This document shows positions 15,658-23,596 of a stretch of DNA of 34,838 nt, piece after piece (the first letter of the stretch is position 1; every line of letters starts with the position of its first letter). The stretch spans positions 1-34,838 of the forward strand of contig CAZOHH010000018.1 of assembly GCA_964579735.1 (NCBI GenBank), read 5' to 3'. Origin of the DNA: CAILLO01 sp964579735. Lineage in GTDB: Bacteria; Bacillota; Clostridia; Saccharofermentanales; UBA5734. The position numbers and the translations under genes are program-made. The notes under the pieces are model-generated. The model was not told the origin of the DNA. It made no database searches and was given only the letters and a program-made list of their open reading frames with translations.

Positions 15658-16494
15658 ATGAGAGTCAACGCACGAACCTCGCAACTGATCGCCAAAGTCC
15701 TGATCTGGACGGCTGCCGTCCTGGTCATCGTAGTGCTGCTGGCCATCATCCTCTTCATCCTGATCAAGGGTCTCCCCGTCATAGACTGGCAATTCCTGAC
15801 CCAGATCCCCCGCAACATGGGCCGAGACGGCGGAATCTCCTCCTCCATCGTCGGCACGCTGCTCGTCACCGCCGTCGCCATCCTCGTCGCCACCCCCTTC
15901 GGCGTCGGCACGGCGTTCTACCTCACGGAGTACACCCGCGAGAGCCGGATGACCCGCATCATCCGCTTCAGCGCCGAGTCGCTGTCCGGTATCCCCTCCA
16001 TCGTCTTCGGGCTTTTCGGCTTCATCTTCTTCGTCATGTACCTCGGAATGGGCTGGTCCATCCTGTCCGGCGGACTCACCATGGCCGTCATGATCCTGCC
16101 GACCATCATCCGCACGTCGGAGGAGGCGATCCGCACCGTGCCCTCGCAGTATCGCGACGTCAGCTTCTCCCTCGGAAGCACCAAATGGCAGACGATCACG
16201 CGGTCGGTCTTCCCCTCCGCACTCCCTGGAATCGCGATCGGCATCATCCTGAGCATCGGCCGCTGCGTCGCGGAGACCGCCGCCGTGATCCTGACGGCCG
16301 GATCCGCACTGCGCATGCCGATGTCCATCTTTTCTCCAGCCCGGACCATGGCCGTTCACTTCTACATCATGGCCCGGGAGGGTATCTCGATCGAGAAGGC
16401 CTACGGCACCGCGGCCCTCCTGATCCTCCTGATCCTTCTCATCAACGTGGCGGCCAACATGCTGGTCAACCGATTCGTAGCCAAGGGCCGGTGA
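15658..16494 (+). CDS. pstA: Phosphate ABC transporter permease PstA
   Basis: Permease of 278 residues with six predicted membrane segments. The coupling loop RDVSFSLGSTKWQTITRSV and the following GRCVAETAAVILTAGSA are family hallmarks. The ATG at 15658 is 8 bases after the pstC stop with GTGAGGT upstream; an earlier in-frame ATG inside pstC is less likely. PstC and PstA differ in their coupling loops, so they could distinguish two different NBDs, which matters for the PstB1/PstB2 question. Confidence 0.93.
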   Translation: MRVNARTSQLIAKVLIWTAAVLVIVVLLAIILFILIKGLPVIDWQFLTQIPRNMGRDGGISSSIVGTLLVTAVAILVATPFGVGTAFYLTEYTRESRMTRIIRFSAESLSGIPSIVFGLFGFIFFVMYLGMGWSILSGGLTMAVMILPTIIRTSEEAIRTVPSQYRDVSFSLGSTKWQTITRSVFPSALPGIAIGIILSIGRCVAETAAVILTAGSALRMPMSIFSPARTMAVHFYIMAREGISIEKAYGTAALLILLILLINVAANMLVNRFVAKGR

Positions 16495-16501
16495 GAGGGA
16501 C

Positions 16502-17266
16502 ATGACGATGCAGCCACCCAAGATCGCGATCCATGGGCTGAACTTCTACTTCGCCAAGAAGCAGGTCATCCGCGACTTGAGCCTCGACGTCGCCGCGAAC
16601 GAGATCCTGGCCGTCTTCGGCCCGGCCAACAGCGGCACGACCACCCTGCTCCAGACGATGAACCGCCTCAGCGACCTGAAGCCCGAGGGGCGTGCGGAAG
16701 GCGAGGTCCTCCTCGACGGGAAGAACGTCTTCGACCCGGATATGAACGTCACGGAACTGCGCCGCAGGGTCGGCATGGTCTTCGAGGTCCCGACCCCGCT
16801 CCCCATCTCCATCTACGACAACGTCGCCTATGGCCCTCGCCTGCGCAGCCGGAAGAACCATGACTCCCTGGACGAGGTCGTCGAGACCGCCCTGGTCCGC
16901 GCCGCCCTCTGGGATGACGTCAAGGACCGCCTGCACACCCCGGGAGCGCGACTGTCCGGCGGGCAGCAGCAGCGACTGTGCATCGCGCGCGTTCTGGCGC
17001 TGGAGCCCGAAGTGATCCTGCTGGATCGGCCCTGCTCCGGCCTCGACCCGATCTCCACCGCGAAGATCGAGGAGTCCCTCCGCCAGCTGAAGGAACATTT
17101 CACCATCGTCCTGATCCCCCACAACGTCCAGCAAGCCGGGCGTGTCTCGGACAAGGTCGCCTTCATGCTGATGGGGAGCCTGGTGGAGCACGGCGCGACC
17201 GAGGAGGTCTTCAAGAATCCAAAGGACAAGAGGACCAGCGACTACATCACCGGAAGGTTCGGCTAG
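16502..17266 (+). CDS. Degenerate PstB paralogue (PstB2), ATPase site lost
   Basis: Protein of 254 residues, full length for PstB and plainly homologous to PstB1 (both end KDKRTxDYITGRFG). Key ATP-binding residues are changed: Walker A reads GPANSGTTT (40-48, Lys replaced by Thr46), the Q-loop Gln is Glu95 (VFEVPTPLP), and Walker B reads VILLDRP (catalytic Glu replaced by Arg176). The signature LSGGQ (151-155) and the H-loop His207 are intact. The frame is undamaged, the gene is embedded in the operon 8 bases after pstA with GAGAGGGA before its ATG, and the signature survives, so it looks functional rather than decayed. It probably forms a heterodimer with PstB1; this is inferred. Confidence 0.9.
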   Translation: MTMQPPKIAIHGLNFYFAKKQVIRDLSLDVAANEILAVFGPANSGTTTLLQTMNRLSDLKPEGRAEGEVLLDGKNVFDPDMNVTELRRRVGMVFEVPTPLPISIYDNVAYGPRLRSRKNHDSLDEVVETALVRAALWDDVKDRLHTPGARLSGGQQQRLCIARVLALEPEVILLDRPCSGLDPISTAKIEESLRQLKEHFTIVLIPHNVQQAGRVSDKVAFMLMGSLVEHGATEEVFKNPKDKRTSDYITGRFG

Positions 17267-17296
17267 GCAGGATTCGACGGAAGCCGAATGCCGGTC

Positions 17297-17890
17297 TCAA
17301 GCCTCCTTCTTCGGACCCTTGCCGCCTCTGCGTCTGCGCCACATGGTTTCGACCGTTTCCTTGAAGAACCGGTCGTTCTTCGGTTGGATTCCCGAAAGCT
17401 CATCCAGGATGCCGACGACCTGCTTCAGGCTGCCTTCCAGCAGATTGTTCGCGACACAGCGGTTCGGCAGGTTCTGTACGAGATCGAAGTGGAACGAGTG
17501 GATCAACGTGTCGATCAGGATCATCTTCTCGTCCAGCGTCTTCGCAACGGGGTATTTCTCGAAATAGACTTCGAAGGCGGGAAGGGCTTTGCCCCGCCAT
17601 AGATCCCTGTGCCGCCAGCTCGCCAGGTACTTGTCCTTGGTGATGGAAAACATGCAGCCAGGTTCGGGGCATGTCGTCTCGACATCCAGGAGAGATACCT
17701 GGAACTCGCGCCCGCATTCCGGGCAGAGGCATTTCGAGTCCGCGACCAGCAGGATCGACTTCACCCGCAGGTAGAGACCGATTCCGACGTCATCGACATC
17801 CGCCGGCTCCAACCGACCCGTCACATAGCGTCTGTAAAGCGATACGACGCGCTGGGGGTCGATCTTCGGGGACCACTTCACACCGGCCAT
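17297..17890 (-). CDS. Unrecognised zinc-ribbon protein at the end of the sugar operon
   Basis: Protein of 197 residues, no signal peptide. A mostly helical N-terminus is followed by a zinc-ribbon-like module with CPEC (about 57-60) and CPEPGC (about 74-79). The C-terminal half is helical and ends in a strongly basic stretch (WRRRRGGKGPKK). I do not recognise the family. The chosen ATG at 17890 follows AGGCGG and overlaps the end of the GH2 gene by 13 bases, so it is translationally coupled to it. Nucleic acid binding would fit the ribbon and basic tail but is speculative. The converging pst operon ends 30 bases away, with no strong terminator hairpin between. Confidence 0.75.
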   Translation of the reverse strand: MAGVKWSPKIDPQRVVSLYRRYVTGRLEPADVDDVGIGLYLRVKSILLVADSKCLCPECGREFQVSLLDVETTCPEPGCMFSITKDKYLASWRHRDLWRGKALPAFEVYFEKYPVAKTLDEKMILIDTLIHSFHFDLVQNLPNRCVANNLLEGSLKQVVGILDELSGIQPKNDRFFKETVETMWRRRRGGKGPKKEA

Positions 17891-20430
17891 GATTCCGCCT
17901 GATTGACGCATTCCACGAAAGCCTTCGTCGCCTGCGTGCCGACGGGTTCGGATGAATATCCCGCGATGGAGATGCTTCGGACCTCTCCTGGCAGCAGGTC
18001 GAAGTACGCGTCCGAGGGCAGCGCCTCGTCATTGCAGCGGAAGCGGACTCCGTGCGCGAAGGTCCGGCTCGTGACCTTGAAATGGAGGCCGGTCGTATCT
18101 TCTCGGAAGTCGAACGCCTTCGGAACGGCGAGTGGCATGAGAAGGTCCCGATACGGATGGAGTCTCAGGGTTGCGGGAAGCAGCCCCTCGACGGGCTGCG
18201 TCGGCATGACGAAGTGGACGCCGGTGATTCCATTTGCGTCGCTCCGGTCGAATTCATGGATGACCTGCCTGGACTGCGCGGGAAGAAGAACGGATACGCG
18301 TTCCATCACTCTTCCGGCACCGTCGAATCCAACGAATCCGCACTCGATCGTGAGGGAAAGGGAGTGCGGGGTCTCGTTGATGCCGACGACCTGGATCCTT
18401 CCACCGACTTCCCGGAGGATGAACTTCAGAGGGCTCAACGCCCGACGGACGAAATAGAACGACGGTTTCCTCCGGACATAGTAGTCCAGGGTAGTCCAAC
18501 CCGTTTCTCCCCAGCAGTCGTCGTACATCCAGTACAGGCCGCCGAAGCACCCCAGGTTGAACCGGAGGGCTTCGAGGGAGTATCCCAGCATCAGCCCCTG
18601 GCAAAGGGAGGCATACAGCAGGTAGTCCTCCAACGACAGATCGCTCGCGTCCCGGTAGTGGTAGGCGATTCCAGCCTGGACCGTATCCTTCTCGAAAGCG
18701 TTGTTGTGCAGGGCCCAAAGAGCGCCGCCGCGGTCCAGAGGAGAGTCTCCCAGATACTCGCGGATCGACTCGATGCGGCAGGGACCAGGGTATCCATATT
18801 CCGAAACGAATTTCGCCCGAAGTCCGTCGTACTCCTGTGGGGTGATACGCTTCCGCATGTCCTCGTTCATCATGCACTCGCCCCAGTGGTGCTTGTCGCC
18901 GGAGTCGTCCCCCATGGGGTTCACCCCGCCATAGGGAGAGGAAGGCCAATAGGGCGTTTCCGGACAATTCCTGCGGACGGCGGCAGGCGCCACCCCGTGG
19001 AACAACCGGGCGCCCGGGTAGGTAGGCTTGTCCCGATGCGCATCCATCGACACGATGACCTGGGAGATCTCGTTGTTCCCGCACCACAGCACGATGCTGG
19101 GGTGGTTGCGCAGTCTTCGAGTCTGGTATTCCATCTCCGCTTCGACTTCCCGCACGAACCACTCCCGGTCGTCCGGGTACCCGGCGCAGGCGAACATGAA
19201 GTCCTGCCAGACCATGATGCCGAGCTCGTCGCAGAGGTCGTAGAAGACATCCTGCTCGTACAGACCCCCGCCCCAGACGCGGAGCATGTTGAAGTTCGAT
19301 GCGACGGCCTCCTCGACCAGCCGACGGTACTTGGCATCCGTCACGCGGGCATAGATGGAATCCGCGGGAATCCAGTTGGCGCCCTTGCAGAAGACCTTGG
19401 AACCGTTCACGCGGAGTGCGAAACCCGTCTCCACGTCATTGATCGGCTCCATCGCCAGGCCCACGGTTCGAAGCGCGAACCGGAAGGGGAACCCCTCCTG
19501 GCCCTGGATCGTGCAGACGGCGTCGTATATCGGCTGGGCCCCCATGCCGTTCGGCCACCAGATCTCCGGGGTCGAGATCTCCATGGTGAACGTCACGAAA
19601 TTGAGGCCGGACTGCAGGAAGACGTCCTTCAACTCCCCCGTGCAGCGTCTTCCGGAAGGGCTCGTGATGACGAACTCGACGTTGGCGCGATGGGAGGCAA
19701 GGGGTCGGAGGTTCTCGATCTCCGCTTCGAACGAGACGACCGCCGAACTGCCGGCGGCAAAAGAGCCGACCGAACGTGTAACCGCATGGACGCTGCGGAC
19801 GGCGCTGGCTTCGAGCATCCGGAGGAAGACCGGCATCATGATGCCGCATGTCGCGACTCTGGGACCCCAGTCCCAGCCGAAGACGTACTGGGGCTTGCGG
19901 ACCATGGCCCGCCGCTTGTCGCCACGGGCGCTTCGCCCGGCGTCGGCCTCCCCGAAGACGGTGTCGGCGAATCCGGCGACATCCTCCAGGGTGTAGTGCT
20001 CGAGTCCCGAAGTCACGCGGATAAGGAGGGTGTTGATGCCGACCCGAAGATCCGGTCCCACCTCCGCCACAAAGGGGTAGAAGGCGCTCCGGTGGTGTCC
20101 GAGGTGGCGGCCGTTGAGGAACACGTCGGCCTCCGAGTCCAGCATCCCGCAGAAGAGTTCGACGGTCCGGCAGGTGGTCGGCGGGGATTCCCAGAGGAAG
20201 TCCTTCCGGAACCACCAGGACCGGTCCTCCACCCATTCGGACTCGAAGCAGAAGTCCGCGACGACGGGGTCCCGGATCAGGTTCATCTCGATCAGCGGCA
20301 TGCGCACGTCGCAGGGCACCGTCGTTTCGAGCCAGCCGTCCACGGACGCCAGAATCTCCGCCGCCTGCTCGCCCCCCTTCGAAAGGGGTTCCTGCCGCAA
20401 CTGCCAGATGCCGTCCAGTCTCAGTTCCAT
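17878..20430 (-). CDS. GH2 beta-mannosidase
   Basis: Protein of 850 residues without a signal peptide, hence an intracellular exo-enzyme acting on imported oligosaccharides. Architecture is that of GH2 beta-mannosidases: N-terminal sugar-binding domain (1-200, with YVFGWDWGPR at 182-191), an Ig-like domain, the TIM barrel from about 340 (KGANWIPAD at 349-357, RVWGGGLYE at 384-392), then C-terminal beta domains. The acid/base is Glu454 in WCGNNE and the nucleophile Glu544 in SEYGYPG. Beta-mannosidases release terminal beta-linked mannose, for example from N-glycan cores or mannan oligosaccharides; which one applies here is not visible. AGAGGAAG precedes the ATG. It is fifth in the sugar operon. 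Confidence 0.93.
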   Translation of the reverse strand: MELRLDGIWQLRQEPLSKGGEQAAEILASVDGWLETTVPCDVRMPLIEMNLIRDPVVADFCFESEWVEDRSWWFRKDFLWESPPTTCRTVELFCGMLDSEADVFLNGRHLGHHRSAFYPFVAEVGPDLRVGINTLLIRVTSGLEHYTLEDVAGFADTVFGEADAGRSARGDKRRAMVRKPQYVFGWDWGPRVATCGIMMPVFLRMLEASAVRSVHAVTRSVGSFAAGSSAVVSFEAEIENLRPLASHRANVEFVITSPSGRRCTGELKDVFLQSGLNFVTFTMEISTPEIWWPNGMGAQPIYDAVCTIQGQEGFPFRFALRTVGLAMEPINDVETGFALRVNGSKVFCKGANWIPADSIYARVTDAKYRRLVEEAVASNFNMLRVWGGGLYEQDVFYDLCDELGIMVWQDFMFACAGYPDDREWFVREVEAEMEYQTRRLRNHPSIVLWCGNNEISQVIVSMDAHRDKPTYPGARLFHGVAPAAVRRNCPETPYWPSSPYGGVNPMGDDSGDKHHWGECMMNEDMRKRITPQEYDGLRAKFVSEYGYPGPCRIESIREYLGDSPLDRGGALWALHNNAFEKDTVQAGIAYHYRDASDLSLEDYLLYASLCQGLMLGYSLEALRFNLGCFGGLYWMYDDCWGETGWTTLDYYVRRKPSFYFVRRALSPLKFILREVGGRIQVVGINETPHSLSLTIECGFVGFDGAGRVMERVSVLLPAQSRQVIHEFDRSDANGITGVHFVMPTQPVEGLLPATLRLHPYRDLLMPLAVPKAFDFREDTTGLHFKVTSRTFAHGVRFRCNDEALPSDAYFDLLPGEVRSISIAGYSSEPVGTQATKAFVECVNQAESWPV

Positions 20431-20464
20431 GTTCTTCCTCTGATTCTGCGTTTCCGCGCGGGGG

Positions 20465-21538
20465 TCAGGCCCATTTCTCGATGCGCTGGATCACTCGCTC
20501 GGCGGTTTCCACGCTGTCGATTCCCGAGATGCCCGCGAACCAGACCCCTTCGGGGCGCAGCGTCTCGAAGATCAACGGCAGATCGTCGACCGTGATTTCG
20601 TTGAGCTGGATGCTCTTCCCCTTGTTCTGGATCTTCTGGTAGACCTTGACCCAGCGGCGATACCCTTCGTTGCCCGCACCGCAGACCCACTGGATGGCAT
20701 CCAGTTCTTCGATTTCGAGCAGGGTGTCGAGGTGGCGCAGCGCACCGGGACCGTCGAGGTGGTATATCGAGCGGTCGTAGAAACGGCACTCTTCGATGAT
20801 ACCGGGCAGGAAGAACTCCTGGAACATCTCGTTGCTGATCATGCACGAGAAGTCGTTCGACGGGATATAGAATTTCCCTCTGTGGATCAGGGGCGTCCAG
20901 GACGTGATCGGCATGTCCTTCGCGCGGAGCATTTCGTACAGCATGTCGTACGCCTTGTAGTAGTCGCCGCTGGACTGCGCCAGCTTCGCCTTGACGTGCT
21001 CCGGGTTGTCCATCATGTCCATCGCCAGCGTCTGCGGGTCGCGCAGCGCGGCGAGATGGTCGGCGCCCGGATGAAGGTCCGTCATGCCGACGATGTAGTG
21101 GCCGACGCCGTAGTCCAGGAGAAGCTTCGTGAATTTCACCGTCTTGCGGAAGAGCGGGTGGTTCGGGTCGAACACCGCCTTGTCGGCGTCCTTGTCCCAG
21201 TCCTTCACGCAGGGCTCGCTCCAGGCCGTGTCTTCGCCGAATTCGTAGCCGCAGCCGCACCAGGCGCTGAAGATCTCCGGACCCAGGTTGGGCCAGGCGA
21301 CCGGCAGAGAGTCCGCCAGGAACTGGTGGTTGCGAAGGGACTTGTCGATCATCTCGGCTCTGAACTCGATGTCGAGCCACCGCTCCCTTTGATTTGGGTA
21401 CGACTTCGTCGGCAGAGGCTTCGCCTTCGGATCAGGCAGCACGATGCTGACGGGGGGCCGGTCGAGGATCTCCTGGTGCCAGAAAGCGTCGTATCTCTTC
21501 TCCACCTGTTCGAAATCGGGTTTCAGTGAAAACTGCAT
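20465..21538 (-). CDS. Uroporphyrinogen decarboxylase-like (UroD superfamily) protein
   Basis: Protein of 357 residues resembling the UroD/corrinoid methyltransferase superfamily (TIM barrel). Recognisable parts are the N-terminal RYDAFWHQEILDRPPVSI, a central CMISNEMFQEFFLPGI helix, and the strand-end motif HLDGPGALRHLDTLL, where a His-x-Asp-Gly replaces the substrate-binding site of true HemE. It lacks the HemE N-terminal Arg signature, so heme synthesis is unlikely. Such paralogues are often found in sugar operons of anaerobes; the reaction is unknown. GGAGGG precedes the ATG. A 111-base gap with a long hairpin separates it from the permease gene upstream. Confidence 0.8.
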   Translation of the reverse strand: MQFSLKPDFEQVEKRYDAFWHQEILDRPPVSIVLPDPKAKPLPTKSYPNQRERWLDIEFRAEMIDKSLRNHQFLADSLPVAWPNLGPEIFSAWCGCGYEFGEDTAWSEPCVKDWDKDADKAVFDPNHPLFRKTVKFTKLLLDYGVGHYIVGMTDLHPGADHLAALRDPQTLAMDMMDNPEHVKAKLAQSSGDYYKAYDMLYEMLRAKDMPITSWTPLIHRGKFYIPSNDFSCMISNEMFQEFFLPGIIEECRFYDRSIYHLDGPGALRHLDTLLEIEELDAIQWVCGAGNEGYRRWVKVYQKIQNKGKSIQLNEITVDDLPLIFETLRPEGVWFAGISGIDSVETAERVIQRIEKWA

Positions 21539-21561
21539 GGCTCACCCTCCGTGAAGCACAA

Positions 21562-21600
21562 CACGGAACGACCCTCGCTTGTACGAAGGGCCCTTCCGTG
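21562..21600 (-). other. Intercistronic hairpin between permease and UroD-like genes
   Basis: The arms CACGGAA (21562-21568) and TTCCGTG (21594-21600) are perfect complements, and an inner imperfect stem (CCCTCG with CGAAGGG) extends the structure. The direct repeat CCGTGAAGC lies just outside the hairpin on the left (21549-21557) and runs from its right arm (21597-21605). No U tract follows, so RNA processing, stabilisation or partial attenuation is likelier than full termination. Confidence 0.5.
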
Positions 21601-21649
21601 AAGCGCGGTGGATTACGTTTCCTCGATGGACCGCACGGTTTCCGGCTGT

Positions 21650-22540
21650 CTAGCCCTTGACGCTCCCGAGGACGAGTCCCGTCGTGAAGTACTTCTGGAT
21701 GAAGGGATACACCATCAGGATGGGAATGGCACCGAGGAACAGCTGCGCCGCACGACCCGTGCGGGCGTTCATCAAGGCGATGAGCTTGGCGTAGTCGCCC
21801 TGGGCCATGCGCATGATGAGCTCGAAGTCGCGGACCATCGTCTGCAGGTAGGTCTGCAATGGATACAGCTTGCTGTTCTGCATGTAGATCAGACCGCTGA
21901 ACCAATCGTTCCAGTGGCCGACGACGGAGAACAGACCGACGGTCGCGATGGCGGGCGTCAGCAGAGGCAGCATGATGGTGAAGAGCACCTTGAACACGCC
22001 GGCGCCGTCGATCCGGGCGGCGTCCTCGATCTCTTCCGGCAGGCCACGGATGAAGTTCATCATGATGATCATGCTGAAGACCGGCAGGGCGCCCGGCAGG
22101 ACCAGGGACCAGAGGGAGTTCAGAAGCTTCAGATCGGAGACGAGGATGTAGGTCGGAATCAGGCCGCCGCCGATGATCATCGTGGTGATGAAGAAGACCA
22201 TGTAGATGTTGCGGGTAGCGAACTTCTCCTTGGGGCGCGACAACGGATAGGCGGTCAGGACGATCAGCAGCAGATTCACCACCAAGCCAAGCATGACGCG
22301 CTGGACGCTGACCGAAATGGCGGCGAGGAACTTGCCGCCTCGGAAGGCGAAGTCGTAGGCGGCCGTCGTGAATCCCATCGGAAAGAAGGTGATCTTGCCG
22401 GCCGCGACCAGGGAGGCGTTGCTGAAGGATAGGGCGAGGAGGTGGATGAACGGCAGGATGCATACCAGCGCGGATACACACAGGAATACGCTGTTGAAGA
22501 CGATGAATGCCCTACGAGCAGGTGACTTGTAATTGATCAT
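21650..22540 (-). CDS. Sugar ABC transporter permease, LplC/YtcP type
   Basis: Permease of 296 residues with six membrane segments. It carries the CUT1-type coupling loop IEDAARIDGAGVFKVLFTIM and the LplC-like C-terminus (FIQKYFTTGLVLGSVKG). The stretch ARTGRAAQLFLGAIPILMVYPF before the last segment is typical. It forms the channel with the LplB-like permease and imports the oligosaccharide captured by the binding lipoprotein. No ATPase gene is in the operon, so a shared MsmX-like ATPase encoded elsewhere is expected. AAGGGG precedes the ATG. Confidence 0.93.
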   Translation of the reverse strand: MINYKSPARRAFIVFNSVFLCVSALVCILPFIHLLALSFSNASLVAAGKITFFPMGFTTAAYDFAFRGGKFLAAISVSVQRVMLGLVVNLLLIVLTAYPLSRPKEKFATRNIYMVFFITTMIIGGGLIPTYILVSDLKLLNSLWSLVLPGALPVFSMIIMMNFIRGLPEEIEDAARIDGAGVFKVLFTIMLPLLTPAIATVGLFSVVGHWNDWFSGLIYMQNSKLYPLQTYLQTMVRDFELIMRMAQGDYAKLIALMNARTGRAAQLFLGAIPILMVYPFIQKYFTTGLVLGSVKG

Positions 22541-22582
22541 GCGGAATCCCCTTCATCGACATGTCGTGGGTTGGGCCCTCGA

Positions 22583-23491
22583 CTAGAACACCCGATACCC
22601 GGCGAACCTGTCAGCCATATAATAGGACAGCATTATCATGACGCCCGATACGACGGACTTGAACATGCCGACCGCCGTTCCGACCGAATATTGGGCTTGC
22701 TGGATGCCGAGACGATAGACGTAGGTGTCGATGATATCCCCCGATTTATATACGATTGGGGAATACAGGTTGTAGATCTGGTCGAATCCGGCATTCAGGA
22801 CGTTTCCAAGGGAAAGGATCGTCATGAGGACGATCGTCGACATGATCATGGGAATCGTGATGTAGCGGGTCTGCTTCCAGCGCTTCGCGCCATCGACGAC
22901 CGCGGCCTCATAGAGACCGGGGTCGATGCTGGTCAACGCCGCGAGATAGATGACGGTGCCGAAACCGAACGTCTTCCATACTTCCGAAAGAATCATCGTC
23001 CACGGGAAGACCGAAGCGTTCCCTAGGAAGGAAATCGGCTTGGCCACGATTCCCCAGGAGACCAGGGTGGAGTTGATGATGCCCTGGCTGCCGAGGATAT
23101 CGATCATGACGCCGGCCATGATGACCCAGGATAGGAAGTTCGGGATGTAGACGATGGTCTGGAACGTGCGCTTGGCATAGGTGCGGCGCACCTCGTTGAG
23201 CATGAGCGAGAAGAACACCGGAACGACGATGCCGCCGATGATCTTGAAGACGGCGATGTAGATGGTGTTCCATATGGTCTGGATGAAACCGGGCTGATTG
23301 AACAGATACTTGAAGTTGTCCAGTCCGATCCACCGCGAAGCAAACCCCATGGCGGGGTTGTACTTCTGGAAGGCGATGACGAGGCCGTACAAGGGGATGT
23401 AGCTGAAGACGAATACCAGGATGAGGGCGGGAATCAGTAGGACATGGTATTGCCATTGTCTGCGCATTTTGCTCATGAACGAGCTTCCCAT
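22583..23491 (-). CDS. Sugar ABC transporter permease, LplB/YteP type
   Basis: Permease of 302 residues with six membrane segments. It begins with a short basic tail, then LLIPALILVFVFSYIPLYG, the usual LplB first segment. The coupling loop is LYEAAVVDGAKRWKQTRYITI, and the protein ends MLSYYMADRFAGYRVF, typical of the group. Two in-frame ATGs are 6 bases apart (23497 and 23491); AAGGGGG directly abuts the first and is well spaced for the second, so 23491 is chosen. Confidence 0.93.
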   Translation of the reverse strand: MGSSFMSKMRRQWQYHVLLIPALILVFVFSYIPLYGLVIAFQKYNPAMGFASRWIGLDNFKYLFNQPGFIQTIWNTIYIAVFKIIGGIVVPVFFSLMLNEVRRTYAKRTFQTIVYIPNFLSWVIMAGVMIDILGSQGIINSTLVSWGIVAKPISFLGNASVFPWTMILSEVWKTFGFGTVIYLAALTSIDPGLYEAAVVDGAKRWKQTRYITIPMIMSTIVLMTILSLGNVLNAGFDQIYNLYSPIVYKSGDIIDTYVYRLGIQQAQYSVGTAVGMFKSVVSGVMIMLSYYMADRFAGYRVF

Positions 23492-23534
23492 GGGCATCCC
23501 CCTTAATTGTCGAATTCAGTGTGGTGGCAAATCC

Positions 23535-23576
23535 GACGATGGTGTCCGCCCCGATGCCGGGGCGGACACAATCGTC
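23535..23576 (-). other. Very stable hairpin after the binding-protein gene
   Basis: A perfect 10-bp GC-rich stem, TGTCCGCCCC (23543-23552) with GGGGCGGACA (23559-23568), has a 6-base loop and is extended outside a 2x2 internal loop by GACGAT/ATCGTC (23535-23540, 23571-23576). It lies between the solute-binding protein and first permease genes. Such hairpins commonly protect the upstream mRNA and lower readthrough, giving more binding protein than permease. No U tract follows. Confidence 0.7.
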
Positions 23577-23596
23577 GCGTATGCGCTAGACTGGAT

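Noticed and set aside
16502..17266. Treating PstB2 as a pseudogene
   Set aside because: The frame is full length, the ribosome binding site is good, the signature and H-loop are kept, and the gene is in the operon. Decay would not be expected to spare these while changing only catalytic positions.
18052..20595. An 847-codon open frame on the plus strand opposite the GH2 and UroD genes
   Set aside because: Its translation is low-complexity, rich in Arg, Val, Gly and Asp, with no motif, and lies antisense to an intact beta-mannosidase. High GC explains the lack of stops.
20465..21538. Calling the UroD-like gene hemE
   Set aside because: It lacks the HemE N-terminal Arg signature, no other heme gene is nearby, and it lies inside a sugar operon.
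23535..23576. Calling the strong hairpin an intrinsic terminator
   Set aside because: There is no U tract, and the permease genes downstream have no evident promoter of their own, so readthrough is required.
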